DNA of 64,000 nt from Cytobacillus dafuensis (GCF_007995155.1 NZ_CP042593.1:3266001-3330000), one strand, 5' to 3'. Shown: positions 19,371-30,518, numbered from the stretch's first letter. Made by a program: numbers and translations. The notes: generated from the sequence alone by a model not told the origin.

Positions 19371-19617
19371 ATGTTAGCACTTCCCTGTTGATCTGCATGC
19401 ATTTAGCGATCGAGGGCGGTCCGGAAGCCTCCTCGTCGAAGAGCGCTCCTGCGTGGTCTCCCTTTGACTCGCTTCTCCCGCAGGACGTTGAAATAATCTC
19501 CCCCGAATAAACACCGCACAAAGGAAATGCGAATGCATTTTCGAGGATCTCGCGCCTGCAGCGAGAATCAACAACAAAATAGCATTATCAAACTGAACTT
19601 TGAACTTTGACACAGCC
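19371..19617. repeat. ~245-bp intergenic repeat, copy 1
   Basis: Comparatively GC-rich block upstream of spo0A, homologous along its length to 39430-39673. Shared words are acttccctgttgat, gtccggaag, cctcgtcgaagagcgctcct, ttcgcttctcccgcaggac and atcaacaacaaaatagcat. Open frames inside it are fortuitous: they have no ribosome binding site and differ in the two copies. It sits 40 bp beyond the outermost candidate 0A box. Confidence 0.8.
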
Positions 19618-19667
19618 AAAAAAAGAAATCGACAAAATGCCGATTTCTTTTAATTGCATATTAGACC

Positions 19668-20957
19668 TTATGAGGCTTTTTCTCTTTGTTTTTCATAAAT
19701 ATCTATTCCAGCTTCATTTAACATCCATTCAATGTGAACGCCATAGCCTGAAGTTGGATCATTAACAAAGACATGTGTGACCGCACCAATTACCTTGTCA
19801 TTTTGAATAATCGGACTGCCACTCATTCCTTGGACTATTCCTCCTGTTTTTGCTAAAAGCTTCGGATCTGTCACCTTTATGACCATTCCTTTTGTAGCAG
19901 GAAATTTTTGAGGAATTGTGCTGACAATTTCAATATCAAAAAGATTAACTTTATCATCATCTACCACTGTCAAAATTTGTGCCGGGCCTTCTTTTACTTG
20001 ATGTGATAAAGCAATCGGCATGGGCTTATCAAGTATGCCATTTTTCAGGTTTTGATTTAGCTCACCAAAAATTCCAAAGGGGCTATTTCTAACAATATTT
20101 CCGATTACCTCTTTGTCTTCAGAAAAACGCGCAAGCTTTTCTCCTGGATTTCCATTACTCCCTTTTTCAATTGAAGTAACGGTTGAGCGAACGATTTGTC
20201 CATCTTCCACAACAATTGGTTTTTTTGTATCCATGTCTGATATGACGTGACCTAATGCGCCATACTTTCTTGACTCAGGATGATAAAATGTCATTGTACC
20301 AATTCCTGCCGCAGAATCTCTAATATACAACCCTAGCTTATAGGAGCCCTCAGTCTTCTCTCTGAGGGGTGTTAATTTTGTTGTAAAATAATTATTTTCA
20401 CGATTGACGACTATATTGAGGGGATTACCAGCTTTCCCCGCCTCTTGTACAAACGGAGCAACATCTGACATTTTTTCTATTTTTTTACCATTTATTTCTG
20501 TAATAATATCTCCTATTTTTATACCTGCAATTTCTCCAGGTGATGATTTACCATTAATTGTATTTATTTGATGGTGGCCTACTACTAACACACCTATTGT
20601 ATTTAGTTTTACTCCAATCGACTGCCCACCTGGTATAACTTTAAAATCCTTTAACACATTAACATCGACTTTTTTAATGGGAAAACCCGCTAATTCTAAA
20701 AACATTTCATTTTCCCCGCGTTTTTTCGCATTTAGGGACACGGAATCATTGTCTTGTTTAAGTGCAATACTTGAATTATCTGAAGACATCTTTGCTGTTA
20801 CCATTTCTACTTTAGCTAAGTTAAACTGCTGACCTTCAAAAAGTGTAATGGATGTCGGAATTTCTATATATTCTTTAAAAGGCTTGGAAAAACCAATTGC
20901 AATTAATGAAACAAGGAGAATTCCACCAATTATTTTTCTTAAAGCTTCTATTGTCAA
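19668..20957 (-). CDS. spoIVB: SpoIVB peptidase (forespore-to-mother-cell signalling)
   Basis: 429 residues from the TTG start. The serine peptidase is made in the forespore and secreted to the intermembrane space, where it cleaves SpoIVFA and so triggers pro-sigma-K processing. An N-terminal membrane anchor (~7-23, [14 protein letters not shown]) is followed by a PDZ domain (~105-185, [20 protein letters not shown]). The S55-type peptidase domain has the catalytic His in GALGHVISD and Ser in GMSGSPIIQ. The TTG is preferred because it sits 10 nt after gaggag; a GTG three codons upstream almost touches the SD. It lies between recN and spo0A, as in B. subtilis. Confidence 0.95.
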   Translation of the reverse strand: MTIEALRKIIGGILLVSLIAIGFSKPFKEYIEIPTSITLFEGQQFNLAKVEMVTAKMSSDNSSIALKQDNDSVSLNAKKRGENEMFLELAGFPIKKVDVNVLKDFKVIPGGQSIGVKLNTIGVLVVGHHQINTINGKSSPGEIAGIKIGDIITEINGKKIEKMSDVAPFVQEAGKAGNPLNIVVNRENNYFTTKLTPLREKTEGSYKLGLYIRDSAAGIGTMTFYHPESRKYGALGHVISDMDTKKPIVVEDGQIVRSTVTSIEKGSNGNPGEKLARFSEDKEVIGNIVRNSPFGIFGELNQNLKNGILDKPMPIALSHQVKEGPAQILTVVDDDKVNLFDIEIVSTIPQKFPATKGMVIKVTDPKLLAKTGGIVQGMSGSPIIQNDKVIGAVTHVFVNDPTSGYGVHIEWMLNEAGIDIYEKQREKAS

Positions 20958-21051
20958 AACTTTCACTCTCCTCGCTTCTAATCCACTAACGTCAAATGGC
21001 TACACCTTTAATTTTGCCTTCAAAGCGAGCATTTATAACCGATTTGGTGAT

Positions 21052-21082
21052 AAAAAAAGCTATCCTTCTTTGGATAGCTTTT
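21052..21082 (-). terminator. Terminator after recN
   Basis: Minus strand aaaagctatcc-aaagaa-ggatagctttttt, an 11-bp stem with T-run, 17 nt beyond the recN stop. Confidence 0.85.
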
Positions 21083-21098
21083 CAAGTATTTTATTTGA

Positions 21099-22790
21099 TC
21101 ACTTTTGAAGCTTTAACCTGTTCGCAAGCTGAAGAAGTTCTTTAGCATGCTCTTTTGTTAAATCGGTAATTTCAACACCAGATATCATCCTGCCAATTTC
21201 TTTTATTTTTTCAACTTCATTCAAAGGCTTGACAGATGTTTTAGTCCTTCCATCTTTAATATTTTTTGCGATAAACAAATGGGTATCAGCCATTGCTGCA
21301 ACTTGCGGTAAATGAGAAATACATAACACTTGAGAATCAACTGCTACATGATGAATTTTTTCAGCAATCGCCTGTGCAACTCTTCCGCTAACACCGGTAT
21401 CTACTTCATCAAAAATGATAGAAGTAACCCCTTGATGCTTTGAAAAAATACTCTTTAATGCAAGCATAATTCTCGAAAGCTCTCCTCCGGAAGCAATTTT
21501 AGATAGAGGCTTTAATGGTTCGCCTGGATTTGTTGAAAGGTAGAATTCAACTCGGTCGATTCCACTTCTCATAAAGTTATCAGAATCCGTGTGAAACATT
21601 ACTTCAAATACTGTCTTCTCCATATATAGTTCTTTTAATTCTTTATGGATTAAATTTGTTAAATTCTGGGCTGAAACTTTTCTTGATTTACTTAATTCCT
21701 CAGCCTCAATTCGCAGGTCCTTTTTAAGTGAGGATATTTCTTTCTCAAGCTTATCAATATGCGTTTCTTTATTTTGCAAAGTTTCGATTTCTTCCTCAAT
21801 TTTTGATGCATATTCAAGGATTTCAACAATTGATTTTCCGTATTTTCGTTTTAACTGTTGGATTTCATTTAAACGGTCATCAATGTTGGCCAGCCTTTCT
21901 GGATCATATTCAAGAAAATCAAGTTTGTTTCGTAATATACTAGCTGCATCCTCAAGTTGATAAAAACAATTTGATACATTTTCTGCAAGGTCTTTATAGG
22001 ATTGATCAAGTCCGGCCGCTTCCTCTAAATGACCCATAACTAAGCCAATCCAATCCAGTCCTCTTTGTTCCCCTTGAAGGCCTGAATAGCCTGACTGCAA
22101 AGAATCAAATATACGTTCAAAATTACTCAGCTTTCTTTTCTCTTCAAACAGCTCTTCATCTTCATTTAGTTTTAAATTTGCCTTTTGAATTTCATCGTAT
22201 TGAAATTGAATTAAATCCAGACGATGCGCCATTAATTGATCATTTTCACTTAAGCTTTTTAAGTTTTTCAATTTTTGTTCATAGGATTGAAAAACTTGCT
22301 GGTATCCTAAAAGGGCAGTTGAAATCTTTGCACCACCAAATTGATCAAGTAAACTAATATGCATCGTATCATCCATTAGTTCCTGATGCTCGTGCTGTCC
22401 ATGAATATCAATAAGCGAACTGCCAACCTCTCTCAAAATCGATATGGTCACAAGCTTTCCATTTATCCTGCAAATGCTTTTTCCAGACTTTAAAATATCT
22501 CTTCTTAGTACAACCATTCCATCCTCAAGCTCTATACCAAATTCATTTGCTTTTTTGTAAACAGGATGGTTTGTGTCGTCTACTTGAAAAAGCCCTTCAA
22601 TTTCTGCCTTTTCCTCGCCATGTCTAATAAATTCAACTGAACCTCTGCCACCGACCAGTAAATGAATAGCATCAATGATAATTGATTTCCCTGCACCTGT
22701 TTCCCCACTTAATACAGTTAAACCTTTATCGAACGATATAGAAAGGGCTTCAATAATAGCAAAATTTCTAATTGAAAGTTCATTTAGCAA
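21099..22790 (-). CDS. recN: DNA repair protein RecN (SMC-like ATPase)
   Basis: 563 residues. RecN is recruited early to double-strand breaks and helps tether DNA ends. It has an SMC-like architecture: N-terminal Walker A LSGETGAGKSIIIDAI (~30-40), long coiled coil (~155-370, e.g. SFERIFDSLQ, EIEEEIETLQNKETHIDKLEKEI, split by the central domain), then signature KIASGGELSRIMLALK and Walker B SIIFDEVDTGVSG. TTG start behind ggggatga. It follows argR by 16 nt, as in B. subtilis. Confidence 0.96.
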   Translation of the reverse strand: MLNELSIRNFAIIEALSISFDKGLTVLSGETGAGKSIIIDAIHLLVGGRGSVEFIRHGEEKAEIEGLFQVDDTNHPVYKKANEFGIELEDGMVVLRRDILKSGKSICRINGKLVTISILREVGSSLIDIHGQHEHQELMDDTMHISLLDQFGGAKISTALLGYQQVFQSYEQKLKNLKSLSENDQLMAHRLDLIQFQYDEIQKANLKLNEDEELFEEKRKLSNFERIFDSLQSGYSGLQGEQRGLDWIGLVMGHLEEAAGLDQSYKDLAENVSNCFYQLEDAASILRNKLDFLEYDPERLANIDDRLNEIQQLKRKYGKSIVEILEYASKIEEEIETLQNKETHIDKLEKEISSLKKDLRIEAEELSKSRKVSAQNLTNLIHKELKELYMEKTVFEVMFHTDSDNFMRSGIDRVEFYLSTNPGEPLKPLSKIASGGELSRIMLALKSIFSKHQGVTSIIFDEVDTGVSGRVAQAIAEKIHHVAVDSQVLCISHLPQVAAMADTHLFIAKNIKDGRTKTSVKPLNEVEKIKEIGRMISGVEITDLTKEHAKELLQLANRLKLQK

Positions 22791-22806
22791 AATAATTCAT
22801 CCCCAT

Positions 22807-23256
22807 TTACAACATTTCAAGAAAGCGATTTGTAATTTCTTCCGTTTCCTCAGGAGTTTTACAAATAATTAAGCAAGTATCGTCTCCACAAATTGTTCCG
22901 AGAATTTCTTCCCAATCCAAATTATCGATAAGCGCTCCAATTGCCATCGCATTACCAGGAAGGGTTTTCATAACAAGAAGATGTCCTGCTGAATCAATAC
23001 GTACAAATGCATCCATTAAATTTCTTCTTAGTTTTTGTAATGGGTTAAAGCGCTGATCTGCAGGAAGACTGTATTTATATCTACCGTCTAAAAGGGGAAC
23101 CTTTACAAGATGAAGTTCTTTAATGTCACGAGAAACGGTTGCTTGTGTTACATTGTAACCAGCATTTTTTAATTCATCTACAAGATCATCCTGTGTTTCT
23201 ATATCATTATTTGCAATAATATCACGAATCTTTATATGCCTCTGACCTTTTGTCAT
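22807..23256 (-). CDS. argR: Arginine repressor/activator (ArgR/AhrC)
   Basis: 149 residues. An N-terminal winged helix (~1-70; [17 protein letters not shown]) binds ARG boxes. The C-terminal hexamerisation and arginine-binding domain contains [32 protein letters not shown], with the GDD arginine-contact motif. It controls arginine synthesis and catabolism. Named ahrC in B. subtilis. Located between tlyA and recN. Confidence 0.96.
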   Translation of the reverse strand: MTKGQRHIKIRDIIANNDIETQDDLVDELKNAGYNVTQATVSRDIKELHLVKVPLLDGRYKYSLPADQRFNPLQKLRRNLMDAFVRIDSAGHLLVMKTLPGNAMAIGALIDNLDWEEILGTICGDDTCLIICKTPEETEEITNRFLEML

Positions 23257-23370
23257 AATAACACCTCATATACAAGCATTTGAGCTACTTCCCTTTTATG
23301 TTAGCCGATTTTACCTATATTGTACATTTTTTCTTTAATAAAATTACTTCTTTCTTCCTTAGCCCATTAT

Positions 23371-23397
23371 AAAAGGAACAAGCCGCAGCTTATTCCT
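23371..23397 (-). terminator. Terminator overlapping the tlyA stop
   Basis: Minus strand ggaataagc-tgc-ggcttgttcc followed by tttta. The stem spans the tlyA stop codon. Confidence 0.65.
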
Positions 23398-24232
23398 CAT
23401 GGTTTTGTTTTGTTTTCAGTTCTATATGAGCTTCCTTCACGATCGTACTTGGATCAAATGAAAGCATATTTTCCCCTGAATCTTTTTCACCTGTCCAAAA
23501 AAGATGCAATAAAAACTCAATATTTCCATCTCCACCAGTAATCGGTGAAAACGAAAGGTTCTTTACATCGTAGCCAAGTTGAAGAGAAAGAGAAATCATT
23601 TCATGAAGAACTAATTCATGGACTTTAGAATCTCTAACAATTCCTTTTTTCCCTACCTGATCACGTCCTGCCTCGAACTGCGGTTTCACTAACGCTACGA
23701 TATCACTATTTGGTACCAATAGCGTTTTTAGGACAGGCAGTATTAGCTTCAATGAGATAAATGAAACATCAATCGAAGCAAAATTAGGCATACCTTTAGT
23801 AAGATCCGCAGGGGTTACATAACGAAAGTTTGTGCGCTCCATTACAACTACACGCTCATCTTGTCTCAACTTCCATGCTAGCTGATTATAGCCAACATCT
23901 AGGGCATAAGACATCAGTGCACCATTTTGCAATGCGCAATCAGTGAATCCCCCAGTTGAAGCACCAATATCAAGGAGTAGCTTATCCTTCACATCTAGAT
24001 CAAACGTCTTTAACGCCTTCTCAAGCTTCAAGCCTCCTCGGCTCACATATGGCATGACCTTACCTTTTACTCTTAATGGAATATCACTATTTACTTTTTC
24101 ACCCGGCTTATCAAGACGAGTTTCATTGCTGAAGACAAGACCAGCCATAATGGTGCGTTTTGCCTTTTCTCTCGTTTCTGCTAAGCCTCTATCTACTAAT
24201 AAGACATCTAAGCGTTCTTTCTTTATTTTCAT
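23390..24232 (-). CDS. tlyA: TlyA/YqxC-family rRNA 2'-O-methyltransferase-like protein
   Basis: 280 residues: an N-terminal S4 RNA-binding domain (~4-60, RLDVLLVDRGLAETREKAKRTIMAG) and a FtsJ/RrmJ-like SAM methyltransferase domain (LLLDIGASTGGFTDCALQNGA). In mycobacteria TlyA 2'-O-methylates 16S and 23S rRNA; the B. subtilis counterpart is YqxC. I use the ATG at 24232, 4 nt after the dxs stop, because it gives the usual N-terminus. A longer frame from a TTG inside dxs would add 11 residues without support. Confidence 0.88.
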   Translation of the reverse strand: MKIKKERLDVLLVDRGLAETREKAKRTIMAGLVFSNETRLDKPGEKVNSDIPLRVKGKVMPYVSRGGLKLEKALKTFDLDVKDKLLLDIGASTGGFTDCALQNGALMSYALDVGYNQLAWKLRQDERVVVMERTNFRYVTPADLTKGMPNFASIDVSFISLKLILPVLKTLLVPNSDIVALVKPQFEAGRDQVGKKGIVRDSKVHELVLHEMISLSLQLGYDVKNLSFSPITGGDGNIEFLLHLFWTGEKDSGENMLSFDPSTIVKEAHIELKTKQNHEE

Positions 24233-24236
24233 TATT

Positions 24237-26129
24237 TTATGCCCTTTTTTGTTTCTTTCCAACAAGATTACTCATTCGATCGACCACATCACCAGTTGTC
24301 ATCCCGATTTCTTCCAAAAGCTTATCGACGCTTCCATGTTCAATAAAGTGATCTGGAATTCCCATTCGCTCAATTTCAACTTGGTGATAGCCTTTTTCAT
24401 GAGCAAATTCTAGAACTGCACTACCAAAGCCACCTTGAAGAACTGCTTCTTCGATTGTTAGAATTGGCAGACTTTCATTAAATAGTCCTAAAAGCATTTT
24501 TTCATCTAATGGTTTAATAAATCTTGCATTGATTACCTTTATAGATATTCCTTTTTTCTCTAAAATACTCGCAGCTTTCATGGCCATAGGAATTGTCGTG
24601 CCAAAGGTTAAAATAGCTGCATCTGAGCCTTTTTTCAATACTTCCCATGTGCCAATTGGAATCGTATTTAATTTCTCATCCATTGGAACACCAATTCCAT
24701 TTCCACGAGGAAATCTCATTGCAATGGGTCCATCATCATACTTAATTGCTGTGTAAACCATATGCTGTCCTTCATTTTCATCCTTCGGCATCATCAATAC
24801 AAGATTTGGAACATGTCTTAAAAAGGCGATATCAAATACTCCTTGATGTGTTTCCCCATCCGCTCCTACAAGTCCTGCACGATCAATTCCAATAAATACA
24901 TTCAAATTCTGACGGCAAATATCATGTACAACCTGATCGTATGCTCTTTGTAGGAATGTGGAATATATTGCGAGAAATGGCTTCATATTCTGTGTTGCTA
25001 AACCAGCTGCGACTGTTGCAGCATGCTGTTCTGCAATTCCCACATCATACATTCGTTCAGGAAATTCGCTAGCAAAGCCTTCCAGTTTAGATCCAACTGG
25101 CATGGCTGGAGTTATCGCTACAATCCTCTCATCTTCTCTCGCCAATCTTCGAACCGTTTCACTAACAAGCTTGCTCCAAGCAGGCGGTACATTTAGTGGT
25201 TTGACAAAGTCTCCAGTTTCAATCTTATAAGGACCTGTTCCATGCCAAGTACCAATCGTGTCATTTTCTGCTGGGCGATATCCCTTCCCCTTTTTTGTAA
25301 TAACATGGAGAAGGACTGGACCTTCTGTTTTCTTGGCATAGCTTAAATTTTCAAATAAGCTTTCAAAATCATGTCCATCAACAGGACCTAAGTAAGTGAA
25401 GCCCATTTCTTCAAAAAACATTCCGGAAACGAAAAGATATTTTAAGCTATCCTTTAATCTTTCAGCTGTTGAAGCAAGTTTTCCACCAACAGCGGGGATT
25501 TTCTTAAGAAAGAGTTCTAGTTCATCCTTTACCCAATGATACTTTCCAGCTGTCCGAAGTTTGCCAAGGACATTGTGCAACGCTCCAACATTAGGTGCAA
25601 TGGACATTTCATTATCATTTAAAATAACGATCATATTCTTTTTTTCGTGACCAATATGGTTTAATGCCTCTAAGGCCATTCCACCTGTCAAGGCACCATC
25701 CCCAATAATTGGGATAACAAATGAGTTCTCTTTTTTTAGGTCACGTGCAATGGCCATCCCCATTGCTGCAGACAAGGAAGTAGAACTATGTCCTGTTTCC
25801 CAGACATCATGCTCGCTTTCAGCCATTTTCGGAAAACCGCAAAGTCCTTTATATTGGCGCAACGTATCAAATTGACTTGCACGGCCAGTTAGAATTTTGT
25901 GTACATATGATTGGTGACCAACATCCCAAATAATTTTGTCCTTAGGACTGTCAAAGCATTTATGCAATGCAATCGTTAATTCCACAACACCTAAGTTTGG
26001 GCCTATATGGCCTCCAGTACTTGATAATCTTTCAATCAGGAATTTGCGAATGTCCTGACTTAATTCTTCTAATTCTTTATTAGAGAGCCCTTTTAAAAAA
26101 GAAGGGTCTTTAATTGTCATTAGATCCAT
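24237..26129 (-). CDS. dxs: 1-deoxy-D-xylulose-5-phosphate synthase
   Basis: 630 residues. Thiamine-diphosphate enzyme that condenses pyruvate and glyceraldehyde 3-phosphate, the first step of the MEP isoprenoid pathway. The catalytic-domain motif is [18 protein letters not shown]...LNDNEMSIA (ThDP and Mg binding). The second domain has [15 protein letters not shown] and the C-terminal transketolase domain follows. It neighbours ispA, placing early and late isoprenoid genes together. Confidence 0.97.
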   Translation of the reverse strand: MDLMTIKDPSFLKGLSNKELEELSQDIRKFLIERLSSTGGHIGPNLGVVELTIALHKCFDSPKDKIIWDVGHQSYVHKILTGRASQFDTLRQYKGLCGFPKMAESEHDVWETGHSSTSLSAAMGMAIARDLKKENSFVIPIIGDGALTGGMALEALNHIGHEKKNMIVILNDNEMSIAPNVGALHNVLGKLRTAGKYHWVKDELELFLKKIPAVGGKLASTAERLKDSLKYLFVSGMFFEEMGFTYLGPVDGHDFESLFENLSYAKKTEGPVLLHVITKKGKGYRPAENDTIGTWHGTGPYKIETGDFVKPLNVPPAWSKLVSETVRRLAREDERIVAITPAMPVGSKLEGFASEFPERMYDVGIAEQHAATVAAGLATQNMKPFLAIYSTFLQRAYDQVVHDICRQNLNVFIGIDRAGLVGADGETHQGVFDIAFLRHVPNLVLMMPKDENEGQHMVYTAIKYDDGPIAMRFPRGNGIGVPMDEKLNTIPIGTWEVLKKGSDAAILTFGTTIPMAMKAASILEKKGISIKVINARFIKPLDEKMLLGLFNESLPILTIEEAVLQGGFGSAVLEFAHEKGYHQVEIERMGIPDHFIEHGSVDKLLEEIGMTTGDVVDRMSNLVGKKQKRA

Positions 26130-26249
26130 TCAGTGGATCACTCACTTTCATTTCTTTGTCATGTATTGTCTATACGAATTCTTATGGTTTATTATAACAG
26201 TATGAAAGAAATCCTCAAGATAAAGCAATATTATCCTATCATAAAGGAA

Positions 26250-27143
26250 TTAATGATCCCTTGTTTCAATTAAATCAGTAATTTCTTCGAGCAAGGATGT
26301 ATTAAGCCCCGTTTCTTTCAATTTGCTTTTAGCTTGTTGGATATGTTGATGTAAGGATTTCTTCGCTCCCTCTAATGACAAGAGTGATGGATAAGTACTC
26401 TTGTTATTATACGTGTCACTGCCAACTGGTTTACCTATAATATCTTCTGTTCCTTCAAGATCAAGAATATCATCCCTAATTTGAAAAGCGAGTCCGAGAT
26501 GGTAAGCAAATTCAGCTAAAATATTAATGGTTTCTTTTTCTGCTCCAGAAAGGATCGCCCCAGAAATGACACTGCATTCGAGCAGCTTTCCTGTTTTATG
26601 AATATGAATATACTCCAATTCATTTAAGGTTAACTCTTTCTCTTCCCCACTAATATCAGCAACCTGACCACCGACCATGCCTTCAGCACCAGCTGCCTTC
26701 GATAATTCATCTATTAGATTGAGCTTCATTTCTGCATTAGCCCATTCAGCTGGCGTTTCAGTGATGATTTGAAAGCTATACGTTAAAAGTGCATCACCTG
26801 CTAGAATAGCAAAAGCATCCCCGAAAACTTTATGATTTGTTGGCTTTCCACGACGTAAGTCATCATTATCCATACTAGGCAGATCATCATGTATAAGTGA
26901 ATAAGTATGGATCATTTCAATTGCTGCTGCAGTTTGAAGTCCTTTTTTTGTATCTGCACCAAAAGCCGCTAATGTCGCAAAAAGAAGCAGCGGTCTAATT
27001 CTCTTTCCGCCAGCCTCTAATGAATAAAGCATCGATTCTTTAATTATGGAAGGGGCGTTCAGTCGACTAATACTTTCTTTAAGCTCTTTTTCTAATAATG
27101 ATTTATGAGTCTTAGCAAATGATGGAAAGGTTGCTTGTTGCAA
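26250..27143 (-). CDS. ispA: Farnesyl diphosphate synthase
   Basis: 297 residues of the trans-prenyltransferase family. First Asp-rich motif in HDDLPSMDNDDLRRGKPTNH, second in QIRDDILDLEGT. The chain-length region (RIRPLLLFATLAAFG preceding the first motif) suits C15 products. It is 2 nt after xseB, so the two are one unit. Also called yqiD in B. subtilis. Confidence 0.95.
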   Translation of the reverse strand: MQQATFPSFAKTHKSLLEKELKESISRLNAPSIIKESMLYSLEAGGKRIRPLLLFATLAAFGADTKKGLQTAAAIEMIHTYSLIHDDLPSMDNDDLRRGKPTNHKVFGDAFAILAGDALLTYSFQIITETPAEWANAEMKLNLIDELSKAAGAEGMVGGQVADISGEEKELTLNELEYIHIHKTGKLLECSVISGAILSGAEKETINILAEFAYHLGLAFQIRDDILDLEGTEDIIGKPVGSDTYNNKSTYPSLLSLEGAKKSLHQHIQQAKSKLKETGLNTSLLEEITDLIETRDH

Positions 27144-27145
27144 GA

Positions 27146-27379
27146 TTACTCCTCCTCGGAAATGACGAAATTTTCTTTTCGCCCGTCTTCAGTCAATATT
27201 TGAGTTAGCTGATTTTCCACACTTTTCAGCTTTTCATGACAGAGCTTAGATAGCTCCATACCCTGCTTGTATATATTAATAGCCTCTTCTAGAGGAACAT
27301 CTCCCTCTTCCAGCTTTTCAACGATTACTTCTAATTTCTCCATCGCTTCTTCAAAAGTAAGTTGCTTTTCTGAAGTCAA
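27146..27379 (-). CDS. xseB: Exodeoxyribonuclease VII small subunit
   Basis: 77 residues, [22 protein letters not shown]..., the standard XseB antiparallel-helix hairpin ([21 protein letters not shown]). The TTG is chosen because ggaggag lies about 10 nt upstream and it starts just after the xseA stop. An upstream in-frame codon would read back into xseA. Confidence 0.93.
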   Translation of the reverse strand: MTSEKQLTFEEAMEKLEVIVEKLEEGDVPLEEAINIYKQGMELSKLCHEKLKSVENQLTQILTEDGRKENFVISEEE

Positions 27380-27384
27380 TGTAA

Positions 27385-28725
27385 TCACTCCTCCATATCC
27401 GTTACATAACAATGTATTGTTCCATCGGATACCTTTACTTTAATTTGATCATTCTTATTCACTTTTTTAATTGAGTTAATGAGCTTATCCTGCGCTGAAT
27501 AAATTAGACTATAACCTCTATCCATGATCTTTAATGGACTTAATGCTTCCAAATTAGCAATTTTATGTGAAAAATCCTTCTCTTTTTCAGAAAAAATTTG
27601 AGTCATCGCTTTATTAAGTTGTTTATGTGCTTTTTCATGCTGCTCTTTTGATGCTCGAATTAATTCATTCATAGACTTTCTTTGCATGCGCTTATGCATA
27701 TTTTCCCATTGATTAATTTTCAAATCAAAAAGCTTTTTTGATCCTTTTTCTAGCTGTTCTGAGAGACGGTCCACTTGTTCGAGCTTCTGTTCATATAATT
27801 TTTGAGGAAAGCGGAATGCATAAGATTTTTGGATTCTCGAAAGTCTTTCTTTCCTTAAAGAAATTTGTTCCTTTAGCGACCTAATTAAACGTGACTGACG
27901 TACAAGCACTTTTTCAGTAAGGTCCTCAATATGAGGAACCGCCAACTCCGCTGCTCCAGTTGGAGTAGGGGCGCGTAAATCAGCTACAAAATCAGCTATT
28001 GTAAAGTCTGTTTCATGACCAACAGCAGAAATAATTGGAATCTTTGAGTTGAATATGGCTTTAGCTACTTCCTCTTCATTAAACGCCCAGAGTTCTTCAA
28101 TCGACCCTCCGCCACGTCCAATAATGAGCACATCTGTATCGTTCAATTGATTTGCTATATTTAGTGATTTCACAATAGAAGGTGCTGCATGTACGCCCTG
28201 AACAAGGGCTGGGAAAATAAGAATATTCGCAATAGGGTACCTACGTTTAATAGTTGTTAAAATATCCCTAATTGCTGCACCCGTCGGTGAAGTAATAATC
28301 CCGACAGTTTTTGGGAATTTTGGGATAGGCTTTTTATTTTGAGGAGCAAACAAACCTTCTTTTTCTAGCTTTTCTTTTAGTTGTTCATATGCTAAATATA
28401 AATCCCCAATTCCATCTGGCTGCATTTCCTTAATATAAATTTGATATTGACCAGAAGGTTCATAAACGGTAAGATCTCCGCTAATAAGCACTTTCATTCC
28501 GTTTTCAGGAGAGAATTTCATCGAACGATTATAGCTCGAAAACATAACAGCAAGAACGCGCGCCTTTTCATCCTTTAGTGTAAAATACATATGTCCGCTC
28601 GAATGTTGTTTAAAATTGGAAATTTCTCCCTTAACCATTACATCCTGTAGGTGTGGATCAGCATCAAATTTTCTTTTAATATACTTTGTTAGAGCATTCA
28701 CCGTTAAATAACGCTGTTCTTTCAT
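27385..28725 (-). CDS. xseA: Exodeoxyribonuclease VII large subunit
   Basis: 446 residues. N-terminal OB-fold (~5-100, [25 protein letters not shown]), catalytic domain with [21 protein letters not shown] and [15 protein letters not shown], then a long coiled coil (~280-400) that binds XseB. Degrades single-stranded DNA from both ends. Confidence 0.96.
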   Translation of the reverse strand: MKEQRYLTVNALTKYIKRKFDADPHLQDVMVKGEISNFKQHSSGHMYFTLKDEKARVLAVMFSSYNRSMKFSPENGMKVLISGDLTVYEPSGQYQIYIKEMQPDGIGDLYLAYEQLKEKLEKEGLFAPQNKKPIPKFPKTVGIITSPTGAAIRDILTTIKRRYPIANILIFPALVQGVHAAPSIVKSLNIANQLNDTDVLIIGRGGGSIEELWAFNEEEVAKAIFNSKIPIISAVGHETDFTIADFVADLRAPTPTGAAELAVPHIEDLTEKVLVRQSRLIRSLKEQISLRKERLSRIQKSYAFRFPQKLYEQKLEQVDRLSEQLEKGSKKLFDLKINQWENMHKRMQRKSMNELIRASKEQHEKAHKQLNKAMTQIFSEKEKDFSHKIANLEALSPLKIMDRGYSLIYSAQDKLINSIKKVNKNDQIKVKVSDGTIHCYVTDMEE

Positions 28726-28945
28726 GTTAATCTCCTTCTAAATTATCGAAACTTCAAGTCTAATTGTGAACACTAATAATGTTTAACTTTTTTAGCTAAG
28801 CAAAACTGCCCCTTCCATTATAGATTTATAGCCTCAATCCGTCACGTAATAACGATTTAGGAAAAAAGTCTATAATCACAAATGGAAAAGGCAGAGTGAT
28901 CAGAAAAGCTCAGCTTTTCAAGAAAAATATGAATGATTATACATT
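28726..28945. other. xseA-folD gap with an imperfect inverted repeat
   Basis: 220 bp without a gene inside an otherwise tight operon. actgccccttccattatag (28805-28823) is roughly complementary to ctataatcacaaatggaaaaggcag (28870-28894). A separate palindrome, gaaaagctcagcttttc, is at 28903-28919. Neither has a minus-strand T-run. Confidence 0.4.
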
Positions 28946-29800
28946 CTATTTATTTCGAATTGATTTAGCAGCTTTTAACGTATTAAACATAAGCATCGTA
29001 ATAGTCATTGGTCCAACTCCGCCTGGGACAGGAGTGATATAGCTCGCTACTTCCTTCACATTATCAAAATCCACGTCCCCACAAAGTTTGCCTTCATTAT
29101 TTCGGTTCATGCCGACATCTATTACAATAGCACCTTCTTTAACATGGTCTTTTGTAATTAAATTGACCTTTCCCACAGCTGCAACAAGGATATCTGCTTG
29201 CCTCGTATATTGCATTAAATCTGTTGATTTGGAATGACAATATGTAACTGTTGCATTTTTATTTAAAAATAATTGCCCAGCAGGCTTACCAACAATATTA
29301 CTTCTTCCAACAACAACTACATGCTTACCTGAAATATCAGCATTAATAAAGTCAAGCATCTCTATTACGCCATATGGTGTACAAGGTAAGAAAGCATCTT
29401 GCCCTGTCATCATTCTTCCGATATTGACAGGATGGAAGCCGTCAACATCTTTATCTGGAGAAATGGTTTCAATGACCTTAATTTCACTAATATGTTTTGG
29501 TAATGGCATTTGAACAAGGATACCATGAATGTCCGGATCAGCATTTAATTCCATCACCTTCTCCAGCAGCACTTGCTCACTAACATCTTCATCTAGTTCT
29601 ATTAATACGGAATGCATGCCAAGCTCTCGACATGTTCTTTCTTTATTTGTAACATAGGTTTTTGATGCTGGGTTATTGCCAACTAGAATAACAGCAAGTC
29701 CAGGAATAATACCCTCTTTTTTTAATTTTTCCACTTCTTCTGCAATAAAAGATCTTTTTTGTCTTGCAATTTCTTTCCCATCAATCAAATTCATTGTCAT
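28946..29800 (-). CDS. folD: Methylenetetrahydrofolate dehydrogenase/cyclohydrolase
   Basis: 284 residues. Bifunctional enzyme that interconverts 5,10-methylene-, 5,10-methenyl- and 10-formyl-THF. Motifs: [15 protein letters not shown] with the catalytic lysine (after YV), [35 protein letters not shown] and the NADP-binding [15 protein letters not shown]. Start ATG after gaggaggaaa. Confidence 0.97.
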   Translation of the reverse strand: MTMNLIDGKEIARQKRSFIAEEVEKLKKEGIIPGLAVILVGNNPASKTYVTNKERTCRELGMHSVLIELDEDVSEQVLLEKVMELNADPDIHGILVQMPLPKHISEIKVIETISPDKDVDGFHPVNIGRMMTGQDAFLPCTPYGVIEMLDFINADISGKHVVVVGRSNIVGKPAGQLFLNKNATVTYCHSKSTDLMQYTRQADILVAAVGKVNLITKDHVKEGAIVIDVGMNRNNEGKLCGDVDFDNVKEVASYITPVPGGVGPMTITMLMFNTLKAAKSIRNK

Positions 29801-29851
29801 CCCAATTTCCTCCTCATGAATAGTGAAAGGAACCGATTGCTGAAAAAATGT

Positions 29852-30241
29852 TCATAGCTGCTGTTTAATCTTTGAAAGAACTCCATTTATGAACTTACTA
29901 GAATGGTCATCTCCATACCTTTTTGCAATTTCGATCGCTTCGTCAATCGCTACATTTGGAGGCACATCCTCTTTACAAAAAAGAAGTTCATAAACTGCGG
30001 ATCTTAATAAATTTCGATCTACGGTCGCCAATCTTTCCATTGTCCAATTTTCAAGATACTTCTTAATCGTTTCATCAATAAAATCTTTGTTTTCTACTAC
30101 ACCATTTACAAGCTGATTTAAATAAGCGTCATTTGGTTTATCTTCTAATACATGTTCAATAGCAGAGCTTGGTTCTACTTGACTTACATCAATTTGAAAT
30201 AATGCTTGCAATGCCTTTTCTCTTGCTGTTCTTCTTTTCAT
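29852..30241 (-). CDS. nusB: Transcription antitermination factor NusB
   Basis: 129 residues, all-helical NusB fold (RRTAREKALQALFQIDVS; RSAVYELLFCKEDVPPNVAIDEAIEIAKRYG). Binds boxA RNA with S10 in rRNA antitermination. First gene of nusB-folD-xseA-xseB-ispA-dxs-tlyA. A terminator separates it from yqhY, so its promoter should be in 30242-30470; I cannot name it. Confidence 0.95.
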   Translation of the reverse strand: MKRRTAREKALQALFQIDVSQVEPSSAIEHVLEDKPNDAYLNQLVNGVVENKDFIDETIKKYLENWTMERLATVDRNLLRSAVYELLFCKEDVPPNVAIDEAIEIAKRYGDDHSSKFINGVLSKIKQQL

Positions 30242-30470
30242 TCTATTTATTACTCCTTTAACAGGGAAAATTTCAGATATTTACCAATGTCCGTTTCATT
30301 TACTCTTGCATGAATATCGGTATAATCATTATCATTTATACCACTTATATGTCCAAAAATACATTTTAAATAATAACATAAGAAAATGTTGAGCGCATTG
30401 ATTACATGAAAATTTCCCTTCGTAAAGACAATAACTTTAATAAATGCTGCATTTACTTATATATATTTTG

Positions 30471-30503
30471 AAAAAAAGCCAAAGACAAACTGATGTCTTT
30501 GGC
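30471..30503 (-). terminator. Terminator after yqhY
   Basis: Minus strand gccaaagaca-tcagtt-tgtctttggc, a perfect 10-bp stem with TTTTTTT. Confidence 0.9.
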
Positions 30504-30518
30504 TCACTTGAGGTTCTT

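Noticed and set aside
19374..19619. 81-codon open frame, and a similar one at 39428-39745
   Set aside because: Both fall in the 245-bp intergenic repeat, differ in sequence, and lack an SD; treated as repeat, not genes.
23257..30241. Search for an OLE RNA in the recN-dxs-nusB cluster
   Set aside because: OLE RNAs of some Bacillaceae lie in this type of gene neighbourhood, but no gap here is long enough (largest 220 bp).
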